Origin: Massilia norwichensis | GTDB lineage: Bacteria > Pseudomonadota > Gammaproteobacteria > Burkholderiales > Burkholderiaceae_D | Reading direction: 5' to 3' | Assembly: GCF_024753245.1 (NCBI RefSeq) | Contig: NZ_JANUGX010000010.1 | Location: forward strand, 62,001 to 126,000 | DNA: 64,000 bases | Position numbers and translations under genes: made by a program | The notes under the pieces: model-generated | The model's database searches: none | Told to the model about the DNA's origin: nothing | Seen by the model: only the letters and a program-made list of their open reading frames with translations | Shown: positions 26,404-36,351 of the stretch, one piece after another | Layout of the letters: the number at the start of each line of letters is the position of its first letter | Position numbering within the stretch: position 1 is the first letter of the stretch

Positions 26404-28107
26404 TTATTGTTCGACGCTTCCCATCGTGAGCTTGAGCACGGTCGGCTCGGCCGGCAGGTTCAGGCCGTAGTCGGTCTGGTCGCCGTTCCAGTTGCGCTCC
26501 ATGATCCATTTGCCGGCGCCGTCGAAGCGCCCTTCCTCGGCCCGGACCAGCATCGTCATCTTGCCGGCGTTGGCGCCCGCGCCGGACAGCTTGATGCGCG
26601 CGCGCTGGCCCACCAGCACGAATTCGTTGGGCCCGGTCTGGGCGATGGCGACGCCGCCGTTCGGCGCGGCGCTGCCGTCCGGGTAGTCGTTCTGGTCCTT
26701 CAGCCAGGCGCGCTCGCCGAACTGGAATTCGCGGAACGAAACGGTGGCCTGCCAGCCGTCCAGTGCCAGGGTCTGCGGCGCGCGGTCGTCGCCTTCGGCC
26801 ACGCCGTGGGTGCGGCCTTCGAAGCCCCAGCGCGCCCACAGGCGCTGCATCGGCGCGAAGGCGGCATACACCCTGGCGAAGGGCTCGACCATGCGGCGGT
26901 CCGTGTATCTGGAACCGAGCGGATAGTTGCTGTAGGCGGCGTAGTCGATGCCGAACGGCGCCACGCCCAGCGCACCGCGGCCGAGGATCTGGTACACGTA
27001 GCGCGCATAGCCGGCCGCGTTGCCCATCTCCGGCACCATCAGCGCATTGTCCGGCCGCTGGAAGCGTGCGAGGTTGGCGCTCACCTTGGCGGATTCCGGC
27101 ATGTAGATGTCCGGACCGGCAAAGTCGATGTGCGGCGCGGCCGCCTTGTAGATGCCGAGCACATCCCAGGTCGGACCGCCGCTGGCGAAGTCGCCTTTCC
27201 ATGGCGCCGCGGCTTGCGGCGGCGTGCCGGGCTCGCGCAGCGCATTGTTGACGAACATCGGCAGGTCGTAGACGGCGCGCCCGGCCTTCGCGATCTCTTC
27301 GATATAGCTGGCGATGGCCCAGCTGTGGAAGTACTGCTCGGCGTGCTCGCCATAGACTGCGCGCCAGCTCCCCTGCGCGGGCCGCCCGGCCGGCGGCGCC
27401 TGGCGCGCCAGCACCGCGGCCGGCACCTGCTGCGCGAACGCGGCTTCAGCCCGGGGCGCGTGGTCGCGCGCCAGGCGATAGGTCCCGACTTCGTTCTCCA
27501 CCTGCACCATGATCACGGTGCGCTTGTCGGCGTCGATCCTGCGCAGGTGCGCCATCAGCGCCACGAAAGCCTTCCTGTCCGCGGCCAGCGTCGCTTCGCC
27601 GAACGGCGACAGGCAATAGCTCGGCTTGCCGTCCTGGTCGAGCATGCGCGGAAAACGCCGGTTGTCCAGCTTGACCCAGGCCGGCGCATAGGCCGGACCG
27701 GTGTTCTTCCAGGTGCCGAACCACAGCAGTACCAGCCGCACCCTGTTGCCGCGCGCTTCCTTTATCAAGGTGTCGACCCAGCTGAAGTCGAAGCGCCCCT
27801 CGCGCGGCTCGATCTGTTCCCAGGCCACCGGAATCGCCAGCGTATTCGCGTGCGCATCCCGGATCGCAGCCCAGACCCTGGGCAGCGCGGCCGGGTAGTT
27901 GCTGGAATTGTGGGCCTGGCCGCCCAGGACCAGGAAAGGCGCACCGTCGACCAGCAAGGCATGGCGGCCATCGCGCTCGACGATACGGGGCAGTTCGGCG
28001 GCGGCGGCCGGCAGCGCCGATGCTGCGCTCAGGGAGAGCACCAGCTTGAGCACCAGACTGCGCACCTGATTGAACGCCACGCTGGAGCGCTGGGGCGGAT
28101 TGAGCAT
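26404..28107 (-). CDS. GH35 beta-galactosidase (xyloglucan-type, DUF5597-containing)
   Basis: 567 residues, start at 28107 supported by AGGAG five bases upstream. A signal peptide (LVLKLVLSLSAASALPAAAA) leads into the GH35 barrel: FLVLGGQAHNSSNYP, acid/base Glu in MVQVENEVGTY (about 204) and nucleophile Glu in MVPEMGNAAGYA (about 359). The C-terminal part matches the DUF5597 domain seen in Cellvibrio and Xanthomonas enzymes that release galactose from xyloglucan oligosaccharides (family knowledge). First gene of the minus-strand operon, with GH31 22 bases downstream. Confidence 0.9.
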   Translation of the reverse strand: MLNPPQRSSVAFNQVRSLVLKLVLSLSAASALPAAAAELPRIVERDGRHALLVDGAPFLVLGGQAHNSSNYPAALPRVWAAIRDAHANTLAIPVAWEQIEPREGRFDFSWVDTLIKEARGNRVRLVLLWFGTWKNTGPAYAPAWVKLDNRRFPRMLDQDGKPSYCLSPFGEATLAADRKAFVALMAHLRRIDADKRTVIMVQVENEVGTYRLARDHAPRAEAAFAQQVPAAVLARQAPPAGRPAQGSWRAVYGEHAEQYFHSWAIASYIEEIAKAGRAVYDLPMFVNNALREPGTPPQAAAPWKGDFASGGPTWDVLGIYKAAAPHIDFAGPDIYMPESAKVSANLARFQRPDNALMVPEMGNAAGYARYVYQILGRGALGVAPFGIDYAAYSNYPLGSRYTDRRMVEPFARVYAAFAPMQRLWARWGFEGRTHGVAEGDDRAPQTLALDGWQATVSFREFQFGERAWLKDQNDYPDGSAAPNGGVAIAQTGPNEFVLVGQRARIKLSGAGANAGKMTMLVRAEEGRFDGAGKWIMERNWNGDQTDYGLNLPAEPTVLKLTMGSVEQ

Positions 28108-28186
28108 GGGTCTCCTGGCCTGTTATGCAATGTTAGCTGCTTATCCAAACATCGTAAGCCAGGAATGCAAAACATGGCAAGGCAAA

Positions 28187-28200
28187 TGTTCACGCTAACA
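28187..28200. promoter_or_regulatory. Class B-like operator near the GH35 operon
   Basis: TGTTCACGCTAACA reads on the minus strand as TGTTAGCGTGAACA, which matches TGTTAGCGCAACCA (61196) at 11 of 14 positions. It lies 80 bases upstream of the GH35 start. Confidence 0.45.
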
Positions 28201-28285
28201 TGCCTGTTCTTGTGCAGACTTATGCTGAGCGCATAGCCTTCGCCCATTCTTGGTGCAGTGCATCGGGTACTGAAGGAGCACCAGC

Positions 28286-28390
28286 ATGGCCTGCGCCGGA
28301 GCGTCCGTCGGCAGTATTTCACGCTTTGGCGCCCACACAACGCCTCATGACCGGGCATTTTCCTGGACTGTCATGAAAACGATTTCTTGA
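28286..28390 (+). CDS. Possible small ORF (34 codons), doubtful
   Basis: An ATG at 28286 has AAGGAG seven bases upstream (28273-28278) and runs 34 codons to a TGA at 28388. The peptide resembles nothing I know and its 3' end lies inside the class A-like operator. It may be a leader peptide, a gene remnant or chance. Confidence 0.15.
   Translation: MACAGASVGSISRFGAHTTPHDRAFSWTVMKTIS
28373..28388. promoter_or_regulatory. Class A-like operator before the TonB receptor
   Basis: ATGAAAACGATTTCTT matches the palindrome ATGAAATCGATTTCAT at 14 of 16 positions. It overlaps the -35 element of the promoter at 28387. Confidence 0.5.
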
Positions 28391-28415
28391 CTATGGTGAG
28401 CACATTCCTTAATGT
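28387..28415 (+). promoter_or_regulatory. Predicted promoter of the TonB receptor gene
   Basis: TTGACT (28387-28392), 17 bases, then TAATGT (28410-28415). Use of this promoter would leave a leader of about 240 bases. A second, weaker pair (TTGTAA/TATGGT) lies nearer the gene. Confidence 0.4.
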
Positions 28416-28662
28416 TGCTACAAGCTAAGACGCGCCCAGCAATTTGTCCAGCTGGCGCACGGCACGGCGGCGAAACGAAAACCGCACTTTTCGAGTGCAT
28501 TTTTCCCAATGAAGTGTTGTGTAATCACAAAACTTTCAGAGTTGTAAGCTTTCCATGGAAATTTTATGGTAGCGTATAACAACCAGTGTTAGCACCGAAG
28601 AGTAGTACTGGCGTGTTACGACCTGTTAGATATAAAAAAACCACCTATATCAGGGAGACAAA

Positions 28663-31600
28663 GTGAGCAAGTTCCAGAAGACTGCAATCGCCGCCGCGGT
28701 TGCGCAGGTTGTTGTCCTGTACAGCGGCGCGGCATGGGCCCAGACCGCAGACAGCACCAGCACCCAAGCCAATCCGGCCAAGGAAAACGTCGTGGTCGTC
28801 AGCGGCCAGCGCGCCGCTCTGCAATCCGCGCAAAAACTCAAACAGGAGTCGGACGAGGTCGTCGATTCGATCGTCGCCGAAGACATCGGCAAACTGCCGG
28901 ACCGCTCGGTCACCGAGGTGCTGCAGCGTATCGCCGGCGTCACCATGGACCGCAACATGGCGGGCGACCCGAACCGCCAGGCCGTCGAAGGTTCCGGCGT
29001 GTCGGTGCGTGGCCTGACCTACGTGCGTTCGGAAGTCAACGGCCGCGACGCGTTCTCGGCCGGCGGCGGCCGCTCGCTCGGCTTCACCGATGTGGCGCCG
29101 GAGCTGATGGCCGGCGTCGACGTCTACAAGAACCCGTCCGCGGAGCAGATCGAAGGCGCACTCGCCGGCCTGGTCAACCTGCGCACCGCCATGCCTTTCG
29201 ACTTCAAGGGTTTCAAGGGCTCGCTCGGCGTGTCGGAAACCTATTCGGAGCTGAACCGCAAAAAAGGCCCGACCGGCACCCTGCTGCTGTCGAACCGCTG
29301 GAACACGCCCTTCGGTGAATTCGGCGCCCTGGTCGACTTCGCCCATGCGAAGAACCCGACCCGCACCGACGCCATCGGCATCGATCCTTACTTCCCGCAC
29401 GTGAACTCGCGCAACCCGGCCGAGTACAACCGCGACGCCACCAAATGGCTGCCGCTGGGCGGCGGCTTGCGCTCGCAAGAGTTCGAACGCGTCCGCCGCG
29501 GCGACTACGCCGCGTTCCAATGGCGTCCGAACCGCGACATCACCACCGCCCTCACCTACTTCAAGACGCGCTACAAGGAAGACCTGAGCGAACGCGTGGT
29601 GGCGTCGTCCGAAGACAAGTGGTACCAGCAGGTGGCGGGCACCGACGTCGTCTACGACAGCAATGGCGCCTTCCAGTCGGGTACGATCTCGAACCCGAGC
29701 TATGGCGGTTCGCCGTTCTACAGCTCGCGCCGCATCAACCAGCGCCAGTCCGACACCCGCGACCTCGCGCTGAACGTGCAATGGCGCGTGACCCCGGCCC
29801 TGACCTGGACCAACGACATCCAGCACGTCCGTTCCAACACCCGCGGCTTCGACGCCGACGTGTCGACCGGCTTCATCCTGCCGAACCAGCAGATGGACCT
29901 CACCGGCGACATCCCGCACGTCGGCCTCGGCTCGGCGCAGTTCATGGCGGATCCGAAGAACTACTACTGGGCCTATACCCAGGAAGCGCTCGACTACGCC
30001 AAGGCCAACCAGAAGACATGGCGCAGCGACGTCAAGTTCGCCTTCGACGACCCGGTGCTGCGCGACATCCGCTTCGGCGTGCGCATGGCCGACCGCGAAG
30101 GCGAAAACCACAAGGCCCAGAAGTTCTACAACTGGTCGTCGATTACCTTCCCCTGGATGGAAGGCTGGCAGATTCCTGGCGTCGCACGCCTGAGCGACCC
30201 GCGCTTCGCGGGCGGCACCGAGCTGGCCCAGATTCCGAACTTCTTCGACGGTAAGGTATCGGTGCCGGCCATGCTGTACCCGACCGATGCGCTGGCACGC
30301 GACTTCCCGAATGGCTGGACCAAGCTGCACGACTACCATACCCTGCTGTGCCAGGAGCAGGCGGCCGCCCAGGGCTGGGGCACCTGCGACGCGTGGAAGC
30401 CGGCGACCTTCGACACCCCGTCGGCACTGAACACCCAGACCGAGAAGACCCGCGCCGCCTATGCGCAGCTGCGCTTCGGCTTCGACGACCTCAAGTATCC
30501 GATCGACGGTAACGTCGGCATCCGCTACGTGCGGACGGCGAACACGACGCACGGCTACATCGCCTACGATCCGACCAACGTCAGCATCCCGGGCGACGTG
30601 CCGGTGGAAGGCGTGGACACGCTGGTCAACATCGCCAAGTTCGAGACCCCGCGCTCAACCGACACCTCGTACAACAACTGGCTGCCGAGCCTGAACCTGC
30701 GCATGAAGGTCAACGACCAGCTGCAGTTCCGCTTCGCTGCCGCCAAGGCCATGGCGCGTCCGGACTTCAACCAGCTGCAGTCGCTGACCACCCTGAGCTC
30801 GCCGGCCAACCAGCTGACGATCAAGGATCCGGTCACGCTGGCCGACCAGCGCGTGGTCTTCAGCGGTAACAACCTGACCGGTACCAGCGACGGCAACCCG
30901 CTGCTCAAGCCGGTCACCGCGACCAATATCGACCTGACCGCCGAGTGGTACTTCGCCAAGGCCGGCTCGCTGACCGTGTCCGCGTTCAACAAGGACATCA
31001 AGAACATCATCGTGAACACCACCTACGGTTACACGGTGAAGGATGTCAACGGCAAGGACCAGACCTTCGCGGTGACCCACCCGATCAATGGCGCGCACGG
31101 CTATGCCCGCGGCTTCGAGATCGCGCACCAGCAGTACTACGACTTCGTGCCCGACTGGCTGCGCGGTATCGGCACCCAGGCCAGCTGGACCTATGTGTCC
31201 AGCGAGCGCAAGCTGAACCAGGAAGTGCCGGCCGCGTTCTGCGCGGGCAGCGACCAGTCGAACATGAACCTGTCGATGAACGGCTGCGACACCGACGGAC
31301 GTCCGTTCGGCAACACCCCGCTGGAAGGCCTGTCGCGTCACACGATCAACTTCGCGGTGATGTACGAACAGCACGGCCTGTCGGCCCGCCTGGCCTACAA
31401 CTGGCGCTCCCGTTACCTGGTTGCCGTCAACACCTGGGGCAGCCGCGGCAACAACGGCCTGAACACGAACCCGGCCGCCGGCGATCGCTTCCTGATCCCG
31501 ACGCCGAACAGCGACCAGGCTTACGGCCTGCCGCTGTGGCAAGCACCCTACGGCCAGCTGGACGGTTCGATCTTCTACGACTTCACGGACCGCTTCCGTG

Positions 31601-31731
31601 TCGGCCTCGAAGCGCAGAACCTGAACAACGCCAAGACCCGCCAGCAGATGCAGCAGCATGCCGGCATGTTCACCCGCCAGCTGTACATGAGCGGTCCGCG
31701 CTACACGATCCAGGCGCAGTACTCGTTCTAA
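28663..31731 (+). CDS. TonB-dependent receptor (oligosaccharide uptake)
   Basis: 1022 residues; starts with GTG at 28663 preceded by AGGGAGA. A signal peptide ([17 protein letters not shown]) precedes the plug domain ([46 protein letters not shown]) and a long beta-barrel ending in aromatic Phe ([10 protein letters not shown]), the outer-membrane insertion signal. The plug style and length match the large receptors for glycan oligosaccharides found in Caulobacter, Xanthomonas and Oxalobacteraceae. Position between xyloglucan and xylose genes and class A/B-like operators upstream suggest import of xyloglucan or xylan oligosaccharides. No SusD partner is present, as expected outside Bacteroidota. 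A terminator-like hairpin follows. Confidence 0.92.
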   Translation: MSKFQKTAIAAAVAQVVVLYSGAAWAQTADSTSTQANPAKENVVVVSGQRAALQSAQKLKQESDEVVDSIVAEDIGKLPDRSVTEVLQRIAGVTMDRNMAGDPNRQAVEGSGVSVRGLTYVRSEVNGRDAFSAGGGRSLGFTDVAPELMAGVDVYKNPSAEQIEGALAGLVNLRTAMPFDFKGFKGSLGVSETYSELNRKKGPTGTLLLSNRWNTPFGEFGALVDFAHAKNPTRTDAIGIDPYFPHVNSRNPAEYNRDATKWLPLGGGLRSQEFERVRRGDYAAFQWRPNRDITTALTYFKTRYKEDLSERVVASSEDKWYQQVAGTDVVYDSNGAFQSGTISNPSYGGSPFYSSRRINQRQSDTRDLALNVQWRVTPALTWTNDIQHVRSNTRGFDADVSTGFILPNQQMDLTGDIPHVGLGSAQFMADPKNYYWAYTQEALDYAKANQKTWRSDVKFAFDDPVLRDIRFGVRMADREGENHKAQKFYNWSSITFPWMEGWQIPGVARLSDPRFAGGTELAQIPNFFDGKVSVPAMLYPTDALARDFPNGWTKLHDYHTLLCQEQAAAQGWGTCDAWKPATFDTPSALNTQTEKTRAAYAQLRFGFDDLKYPIDGNVGIRYVRTANTTHGYIAYDPTNVSIPGDVPVEGVDTLVNIAKFETPRSTDTSYNNWLPSLNLRMKVNDQLQFRFAAAKAMARPDFNQLQSLTTLSSPANQLTIKDPVTLADQRVVFSGNNLTGTSDGNPLLKPVTATNIDLTAEWYFAKAGSLTVSAFNKDIKNIIVNTTYGYTVKDVNGKDQTFAVTHPINGAHGYARGFEIAHQQYYDFVPDWLRGIGTQASWTYVSSERKLNQEVPAAFCAGSDQSNMNLSMNGCDTDGRPFGNTPLEGLSRHTINFAVMYEQHGLSARLAYNWRSRYLVAVNTWGSRGNNGLNTNPAAGDRFLIPTPNSDQAYGLPLWQAPYGQLDGSIFYDFTDRFRVGLEAQNLNNAKTRQQMQQHAGMFTRQLYMSGPRYTIQAQYSF

Positions 31732-31770
31732 GCGCATGATTCGATACAATCGCTGATCTGATCCATGCAC

Positions 31771-31808
31771 GCCGCCGCGTCCTTTCCGGGCCGCGGCGGC
31801 GCTTTTTT
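31771..31808 (+). terminator. Rho-independent terminator or attenuator after TonB receptor
   Basis: GCCGCCGCG (31771-31779) pairs with CGCGGCGGC (31792-31800), followed by a six-T run (31803-31808). The next gene's ribosome site (AAGGAG, 31820-31825) follows only 11 bases later. Confidence 0.8.
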
Positions 31809-31830
31809 ACCGCATCAACAAGGAGCCCCC

Positions 31831-33411
31831 ATGCACATCCAAGGCGACATGATCATCGGCAGGCAAGCCGTGCGCGGCAGCGCCGGCGCGCTGCGTGCCT
31901 ATAACCCGGCCACCCACGCCGAGATGGAACCCGCTTTCGGCACCGCCACCGAAGCGGACCTCGACCGCGCCTGCCGCCTGGCCGAACAGGCGCTCGACGC
32001 CTACCGCGCCGTGCCGCTCGAGCAGCGCGCGCGCTTCCTGGAGACCATCGCCGAACAGATCCTGGCGATCGGCCCGGTCCTGATCGAGCGCGCGTCCGCC
32101 GAATCCGGCCTGCCGACGGCACGCCTCGAGGGTGAGCGCATGCGCACCGTGAACCAGCTGCGCCTGTTCGCCAAGGTGGTCCGCGACGGTCACTTCCTCG
32201 AAGCGACGCTGGATTCCGCCCTGCCCCAGCGCACCCCGCCGCGGCCGGACCTGCGCATGCGCAAGATCCCGCTTGGCGCGGTTGCCGTATTTGGCGCCTC
32301 CAACTTCCCGCTGGCCTTCTCGGTGGCCGGCGGCGATACCGCGTCCGCCCTGGCGGCCGGCTGCCCGGTCGTGGTCAAGGCCCACAACGCCCACCTCGGC
32401 ACCTCGGAACTGGTGGGCAAGGCGATCCTCGCCGCCGCCATCGAATGCGGCATGCCGGAAGGCGTGTTCTCGCTGCTGATCGGCGAAGGCAACCAGATCG
32501 GCGCCGACCTGGTCAGCCATCCCGCGATCAAGGCGGTCGGCTTCACCGGTTCGCGTAGCGGCGGCCTGGCGCTGATGCGCATCGCCAACGCGCGCAAGGA
32601 ACCGGTCCCGGTCTACGCCGAAATGAGCAGCATTAACCCCTTCTTCCTGCTGCCGGGCGCACTGGCCGCCAACACCCAGAAGCTGGCCAGCGGCTTCGTC
32701 GATTCGCTGACCCTGGGCGTGGGCCAGTTCTGCACCAACCCGGGCCTGGTGATCGGCCTCGAAGGCGAGGCCTTCAACGCCTTCTGCGTGGCCGCCGCCG
32801 AGGCGCTGCAGGCGAAAACCGCCGGCACCATGCTGACCGCCGGCATCCACAAGGCCTATGTCGATGCCGTCGAGCGCCGCGCCGGTATCGAGGGCGTGCA
32901 GCTGCTGGCGCGCGGCGGCGAGCAAGGCGCCGGCTGCGCCGCCCAGGCCGCGCTCTACCAGTGCGACGCCGCGACCTTCCTGGCCAACCCGGCGCTGGAA
33001 GAAGAGATCTTCGGCCCGGCCTCGATCCTGGTGCGCTGCCGCGACGAAGCCGAGATGCTGGCCGTGGCCCAGCACGTGGAAGGCCAGCTGACCGCGACCA
33101 TCCACGCTACCGCGAGCGACCGCGCCCTCGCCGGCAAGCTGCTGCCGACGCTGGAACGCAAGGCCGGCCGCATCCTGTTCAACGGCTTCCCGACCGGTGT
33201 CGAGGTCTCGCACGCGATGGTGCATGGTGGTCCCTTCCCGGCCACCTCGGACAGCCGCACGACCTCGGTCGGCGCCACCGCGATCGAGCGCTTCCTGCGT
33301 CCTGTGTGCTATCAGGATGTGCCGTCGGAGCTGCTGCCGGAAGAGCTGCGGGATGACAATCCGCTGGGTCTGGCCCGTGTAGTCGATGGCGAGTTGACGA
33401 TCACGGCGTGA
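31831..33411 (+). CDS. Alpha-ketoglutarate semialdehyde dehydrogenase
   Basis: 526 residues from ATG 31831, five bases after AAGGAG; the frame is open upstream across the terminator but that part is not coding. NAD(P)-dependent aldehyde dehydrogenase of the KGSADH group: [20 protein letters not shown] (cofactor region), GFTGSRSGG, base Glu in [11 protein letters not shown] (about 263) and catalytic Cys in [10 protein letters not shown] (about 300). It oxidises 2-oxoglutarate semialdehyde to 2-oxoglutarate, the last Weimberg step, and is named xylA in Caulobacter; I leave the symbol blank because xylA usually means xylose isomerase. It stands apart from the other Weimberg genes, directly behind the TonB receptor, with no clear promoter of its own, so read-through from the receptor unit is possible. 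Confidence 0.9.
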   Translation: MHIQGDMIIGRQAVRGSAGALRAYNPATHAEMEPAFGTATEADLDRACRLAEQALDAYRAVPLEQRARFLETIAEQILAIGPVLIERASAESGLPTARLEGERMRTVNQLRLFAKVVRDGHFLEATLDSALPQRTPPRPDLRMRKIPLGAVAVFGASNFPLAFSVAGGDTASALAAGCPVVVKAHNAHLGTSELVGKAILAAAIECGMPEGVFSLLIGEGNQIGADLVSHPAIKAVGFTGSRSGGLALMRIANARKEPVPVYAEMSSINPFFLLPGALAANTQKLASGFVDSLTLGVGQFCTNPGLVIGLEGEAFNAFCVAAAEALQAKTAGTMLTAGIHKAYVDAVERRAGIEGVQLLARGGEQGAGCAAQAALYQCDAATFLANPALEEEIFGPASILVRCRDEAEMLAVAQHVEGQLTATIHATASDRALAGKLLPTLERKAGRILFNGFPTGVEVSHAMVHGGPFPATSDSRTTSVGATAIERFLRPVCYQDVPSELLPEELRDDNPLGLARVVDGELTITA

Positions 33412-33459
33412 TGCGCCTGTAGCAACGCTGGACGCCGCAGTCTCGCGTCCTCTGAAAAG

Positions 33460-33488
33460 CCGACCATGTTCATGGTCGGTTTTTTTTT
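33460..33488 (+). terminator. Rho-independent terminator after the semialdehyde dehydrogenase
   Basis: CCGACCATG (33460-33468) pairs with CATGGTCGG (33471-33479) and is followed by nine T residues (33480-33488). Confidence 0.9.
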
Positions 33489-33677
33489 CACCTTCGAAGG
33501 CTGCGTGGTAGCCGTCCGGCTACATCAGCTCGATGCGATTGAGCGCCCTCAAGCGGAAGCCAGGATTTTTTCTAGCGAACTGAGCAGCTCCTAAAATGAC
33601 CCGGCATGCATACCGGCGCGTTGCGCCGTGAGGTGGAAACCGGTACGCAGCCATTTCTCACACCACAGGAGAGGGTC

Positions 33678-35087
33678 ATGAACGACAAGGACGAATTGCA
33701 GCAGCACCAGGATGGTGTCGCGCCCCCGCGCCGGCGCTTTTTGCATACCGCTGCCGGTCTCGCGGCACTGGCCGGCGGCGTGGGTCTGGCCAGCGAGCAG
33801 GCCTACGCCGCCGGCGACGGCGCCCGGCAAGGCGCCAACGGCCGCGGCGACTGGGTCACGACATGGGCCGGGGTCGCGCACGGCACCTACCCGACCGGCA
33901 CGGCCATCCTGCAGCCGAACCTGAGCTTCGCCTTCCCCGACGGGGCGACCAGCGCGAATGACCAGAGCTTTCGTCTGATGGTACGGCCCACTGTCTGGGG
34001 CGACACTTTCCGGCTGCGCTTCAGCAATGTGTTCGGCACCCAGCCGCTCACGCTGGACGACGTGTACCTGGGCTTGCAGGCCAGCGCCGGCACGATCGAG
34101 GAGGACACCAACACGCGGGTTTCCTTCCGTGGCGGGCGGCGCAGGGTCGTCATCCCGGCGGGTCAACTGCTGTGGAGCGACCCGGTCTCGGTCGATTTCG
34201 CCGGCGATCCCGAAAAGCGCCTGCTGTTCGGCCGCAAGCTGGCGATCAGCTTCCATGTGGTCGGCAACAGCGGCCCGATGACCTGGCACTCGAAGGCCCT
34301 GCAGACCAACTACATCTCCGCGCCGGGCGCCGGCTCGCACAGCGAGGATGAAAGCGACGAAGCCTTCCCCTACACCAGCACGTCCTGGTATTTCCTGGAT
34401 GCCGTGGATACGCGCGGCGTGCGCAACGCGGTCACCGTCGTGACGCTCGGCGATTCGATCACCGACGGCACCGGCTCGACGCTCAACGGCGACGACCGCT
34501 GGCCCGACGACCTCGCGCGCCGGCTGCGCGAAGCCTATGGCAACCAGGTCGCCGTGGCCAACGCCGGCATCGGCGGCAACCGGATCCTGACCGATGCCGG
34601 CGCCGGCGGCCCCCCTGCCCTGAGCCGGCTCGAGCGCGACGTCCTGGGCCTGTCCGGCGTGACGGCCGTGATCTGGTTCGAAGGGATCAACGATCTGAGT
34701 GCGGGCGCATCGGCGGAGTCGGTGATCGAAGGCATCCGGACCGGTGTGGCGACGCTGCGTGCGCGCCGCCCCGGCCTGAAGATCATCCAGGCGACCATCA
34801 CCTCGAGCCTGGGCAGCACCAACGGCACGCCCGAACTCGATGCACGCCGCCAGGCCGTGAATACCTTCATCCGCACTGCCGGCATCTTCGATGCGGTGGC
34901 CGACTTCGACGCCGTGACGGTGGATCCGGCCACCGGCCGGCTGCGACCCGAGTTCCAGCCGAACAGCAGCACCGCGGCCATCGATTATCTCCATCCCAAC
35001 CGTGCCGGCTATCTGGCGATGGCCGCGACCATCGATCTGGATCTGCTGGCGCCGCCGTATGGCGTACGCAGGCGCAGGAGCCGCTAA
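33678..35087 (+). CDS. SGNH/GDSL-type esterase with Tat-like signal
   Basis: 469 residues from ATG 33678, supported by CAGGAGAGG upstream; an ATG at 33606 lacks a ribosome site. The signal PPRRRFLHTAAGLAALAGG looks like a Tat motif (RRxFL). After an N-terminal beta-rich region of about 200 residues (FRLRFSNVFGTQPLTLDDVY), the hydrolase blocks follow: VTLGDSITDGTGS (Ser), NAGIGGNRIL (Gly), WFEGINDLS (Asn) and DYLHPNRAGY (Asp/His). This is an exported serine esterase of the GDSL lipase group. Its position between xylose genes suggests it deacylates hemicellulose, but the substrate is not evident. Confidence 0.87.
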   Translation: MNDKDELQQHQDGVAPPRRRFLHTAAGLAALAGGVGLASEQAYAAGDGARQGANGRGDWVTTWAGVAHGTYPTGTAILQPNLSFAFPDGATSANDQSFRLMVRPTVWGDTFRLRFSNVFGTQPLTLDDVYLGLQASAGTIEEDTNTRVSFRGGRRRVVIPAGQLLWSDPVSVDFAGDPEKRLLFGRKLAISFHVVGNSGPMTWHSKALQTNYISAPGAGSHSEDESDEAFPYTSTSWYFLDAVDTRGVRNAVTVVTLGDSITDGTGSTLNGDDRWPDDLARRLREAYGNQVAVANAGIGGNRILTDAGAGGPPALSRLERDVLGLSGVTAVIWFEGINDLSAGASAESVIEGIRTGVATLRARRPGLKIIQATITSSLGSTNGTPELDARRQAVNTFIRTAGIFDAVADFDAVTVDPATGRLRPEFQPNSSTAAIDYLHPNRAGYLAMAATIDLDLLAPPYGVRRRRSR

Positions 35088-35090
35088 AAG

Positions 35091-35122
35091 AAAAGCCTGG
35101 CGCGACGATGCGCCAGGCTTTT
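35091..35122. terminator. Bidirectional terminator between esterase and xylH
   Basis: AAAAGCCTGGCGC (35091-35103) pairs perfectly with GCGCCAGGCTTTT (35110-35122) around a six-base loop. Flanking A and T runs let it serve both the plus-strand esterase and the minus-strand xylose operon. Confidence 0.9.
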
Positions 35123-35136
35123 ACGATCACGATTAC

Positions 35137-36351
35137 TTAGCGGCGTCCGGTACGGGTCGCCACATCCAGCCACACCGCCAGCGTCAGGATCAGGCCCTTG
35201 ACGATCATCTGCCAGTAGGTGTCGACGTCCAGCATCGACATGCCGTTGTCAAGGCTGGCCATCACCAGCGCCCCGACCAGCGCGCCATGCACGGTGCCGG
35301 CGCCGCCGCGCATCGAGGTGCCGCCAATGAAGCAGGCCGCGATCACGTCCAGTTCGCCCGAGGTGCCGGCCGAAGGCGAACCGGCGGCCAGGCGGGCGGT
35401 GTTGATCAGGCCCGCCAGCGCGCACATCAGGCCCATCAGGCCGAAAATCCACAGCTTCACGGCGCGCACGTTGATGCCCGAGAGGCGGGTCGCTTCCATA
35501 TTGCTGCCGACCGCGTAGATGCGGCGGCCGAACACGGTCTGGCGTGCGATGTAGCTGAAGATGCCCAGCAGCGCCAGCAGCACGAGCACCGGCAGCGGGA
35601 TGCCTTCGTAGCTGTTCAGGGTCGAGATGAAGCCGGCCAGCACGATGCCGACCAGGGCCACGCGGAAGGCCAGGCGCCAGGTGGCAGTTTGCGGCAGGTT
35701 GTGCTGCGCCTGGGTCACGCGCTGGCGCCAGGCCAGCACGCCGGCCAGCACGAACAGCGCGACGCCCAGCGCCATGCCGAGGGTCGGCGGCAGGTAGGCC
35801 TGGCCGAGCTGTTCGAATTCAGGCGAGATCGGCGCGATGGTCGAGCCGCCCGTGATCCCCAGCACGATGCCGCGGTAGGCCAGCATGCCGCCCAGGCCGA
35901 CAATGAAGGATGGGATGCCCGCATACGCTGTCAGGTAACCGTTCAGGAAGCCGAGCAGCAGACCGCTGGCCAGCACGATCGCCATCGATATCGGCAGCGG
36001 CAGGTGGTGGGTGACGTCGAGCACCGCCGCCGCCCCGCCCAGCAGGCCAAGCAGCGAGCCGACCGAGAGGTCGATTTCGCCGGCGATGATGACGAACACC
36101 ATGCCGCAGGCGAGGATGCCGGTGATCGACATCTGGCGCATCAGGTTCGACAGGTTGCGCGCGGAGGTGAAGCCGCCGTCGGTCTTCCAGCTGAAGAAAG
36201 CCCAGATCAGGGCGATCGCGACCAGCAGCGCCAGGATTTTGTATTGCGTGAAGATCTGCTTGAAATTGATCGTGCCGCCCGTGGCCGGTGCCGCGCGCAT
36301 CGATGCGGCGCCATTTGGCGCTTGCCCCATGGGTGCCTGTACTTTATCCAT
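35137..36351 (-). CDS. xylH: D-xylose ABC transporter permease XylH
   Basis: 404-residue inner-membrane permease of the ribose/xylose (CUT2) class with about ten hydrophobic helices. Marks are [77 protein letters not shown] (the CUT2 EAA-like loop) and [20 protein letters not shown]. Its start overlaps the xylG stop (ATGGATAA). It is the last gene of the long GH3-xylXBCD-xylFGH operon and is closed by the bidirectional terminator. Confidence 0.93.
   Translation of the reverse strand: MDKVQAPMGQAPNGAASMRAAPATGGTINFKQIFTQYKILALLVAIALIWAFFSWKTDGGFTSARNLSNLMRQMSITGILACGMVFVIIAGEIDLSVGSLLGLLGGAAAVLDVTHHLPLPISMAIVLASGLLLGFLNGYLTAYAGIPSFIVGLGGMLAYRGIVLGITGGSTIAPISPEFEQLGQAYLPPTLGMALGVALFVLAGVLAWRQRVTQAQHNLPQTATWRLAFRVALVGIVLAGFISTLNSYEGIPLPVLVLLALLGIFSYIARQTVFGRRIYAVGSNMEATRLSGINVRAVKLWIFGLMGLMCALAGLINTARLAAGSPSAGTSGELDVIAACFIGGTSMRGGAGTVHGALVGALVMASLDNGMSMLDVDTYWQMIVKGLILTLAVWLDVATRTGRR

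Larger units (their letters stand above)
28108..28662. other. Intergenic regulatory region between GH35 and TonB receptor
   Basis: 555 bases without a convincing gene, more AT-rich toward the receptor. It contains a class B-like site (28187-28200), a class A-like site overlapping a promoter (28373-28415), a second promoter-like pair (TTGTAA 28542-28547, TATGGT 28565-28570) running into TGGTAGCGTATAACA at 28567-28581, and a doubtful 34-codon ORF (28286-28390). Confidence 0.7.

Noticed and set aside
31831..33411. Naming the aldehyde dehydrogenase xylA
   Set aside because: The Caulobacter name clashes with xylose isomerase, which is not present here; the function is given instead.
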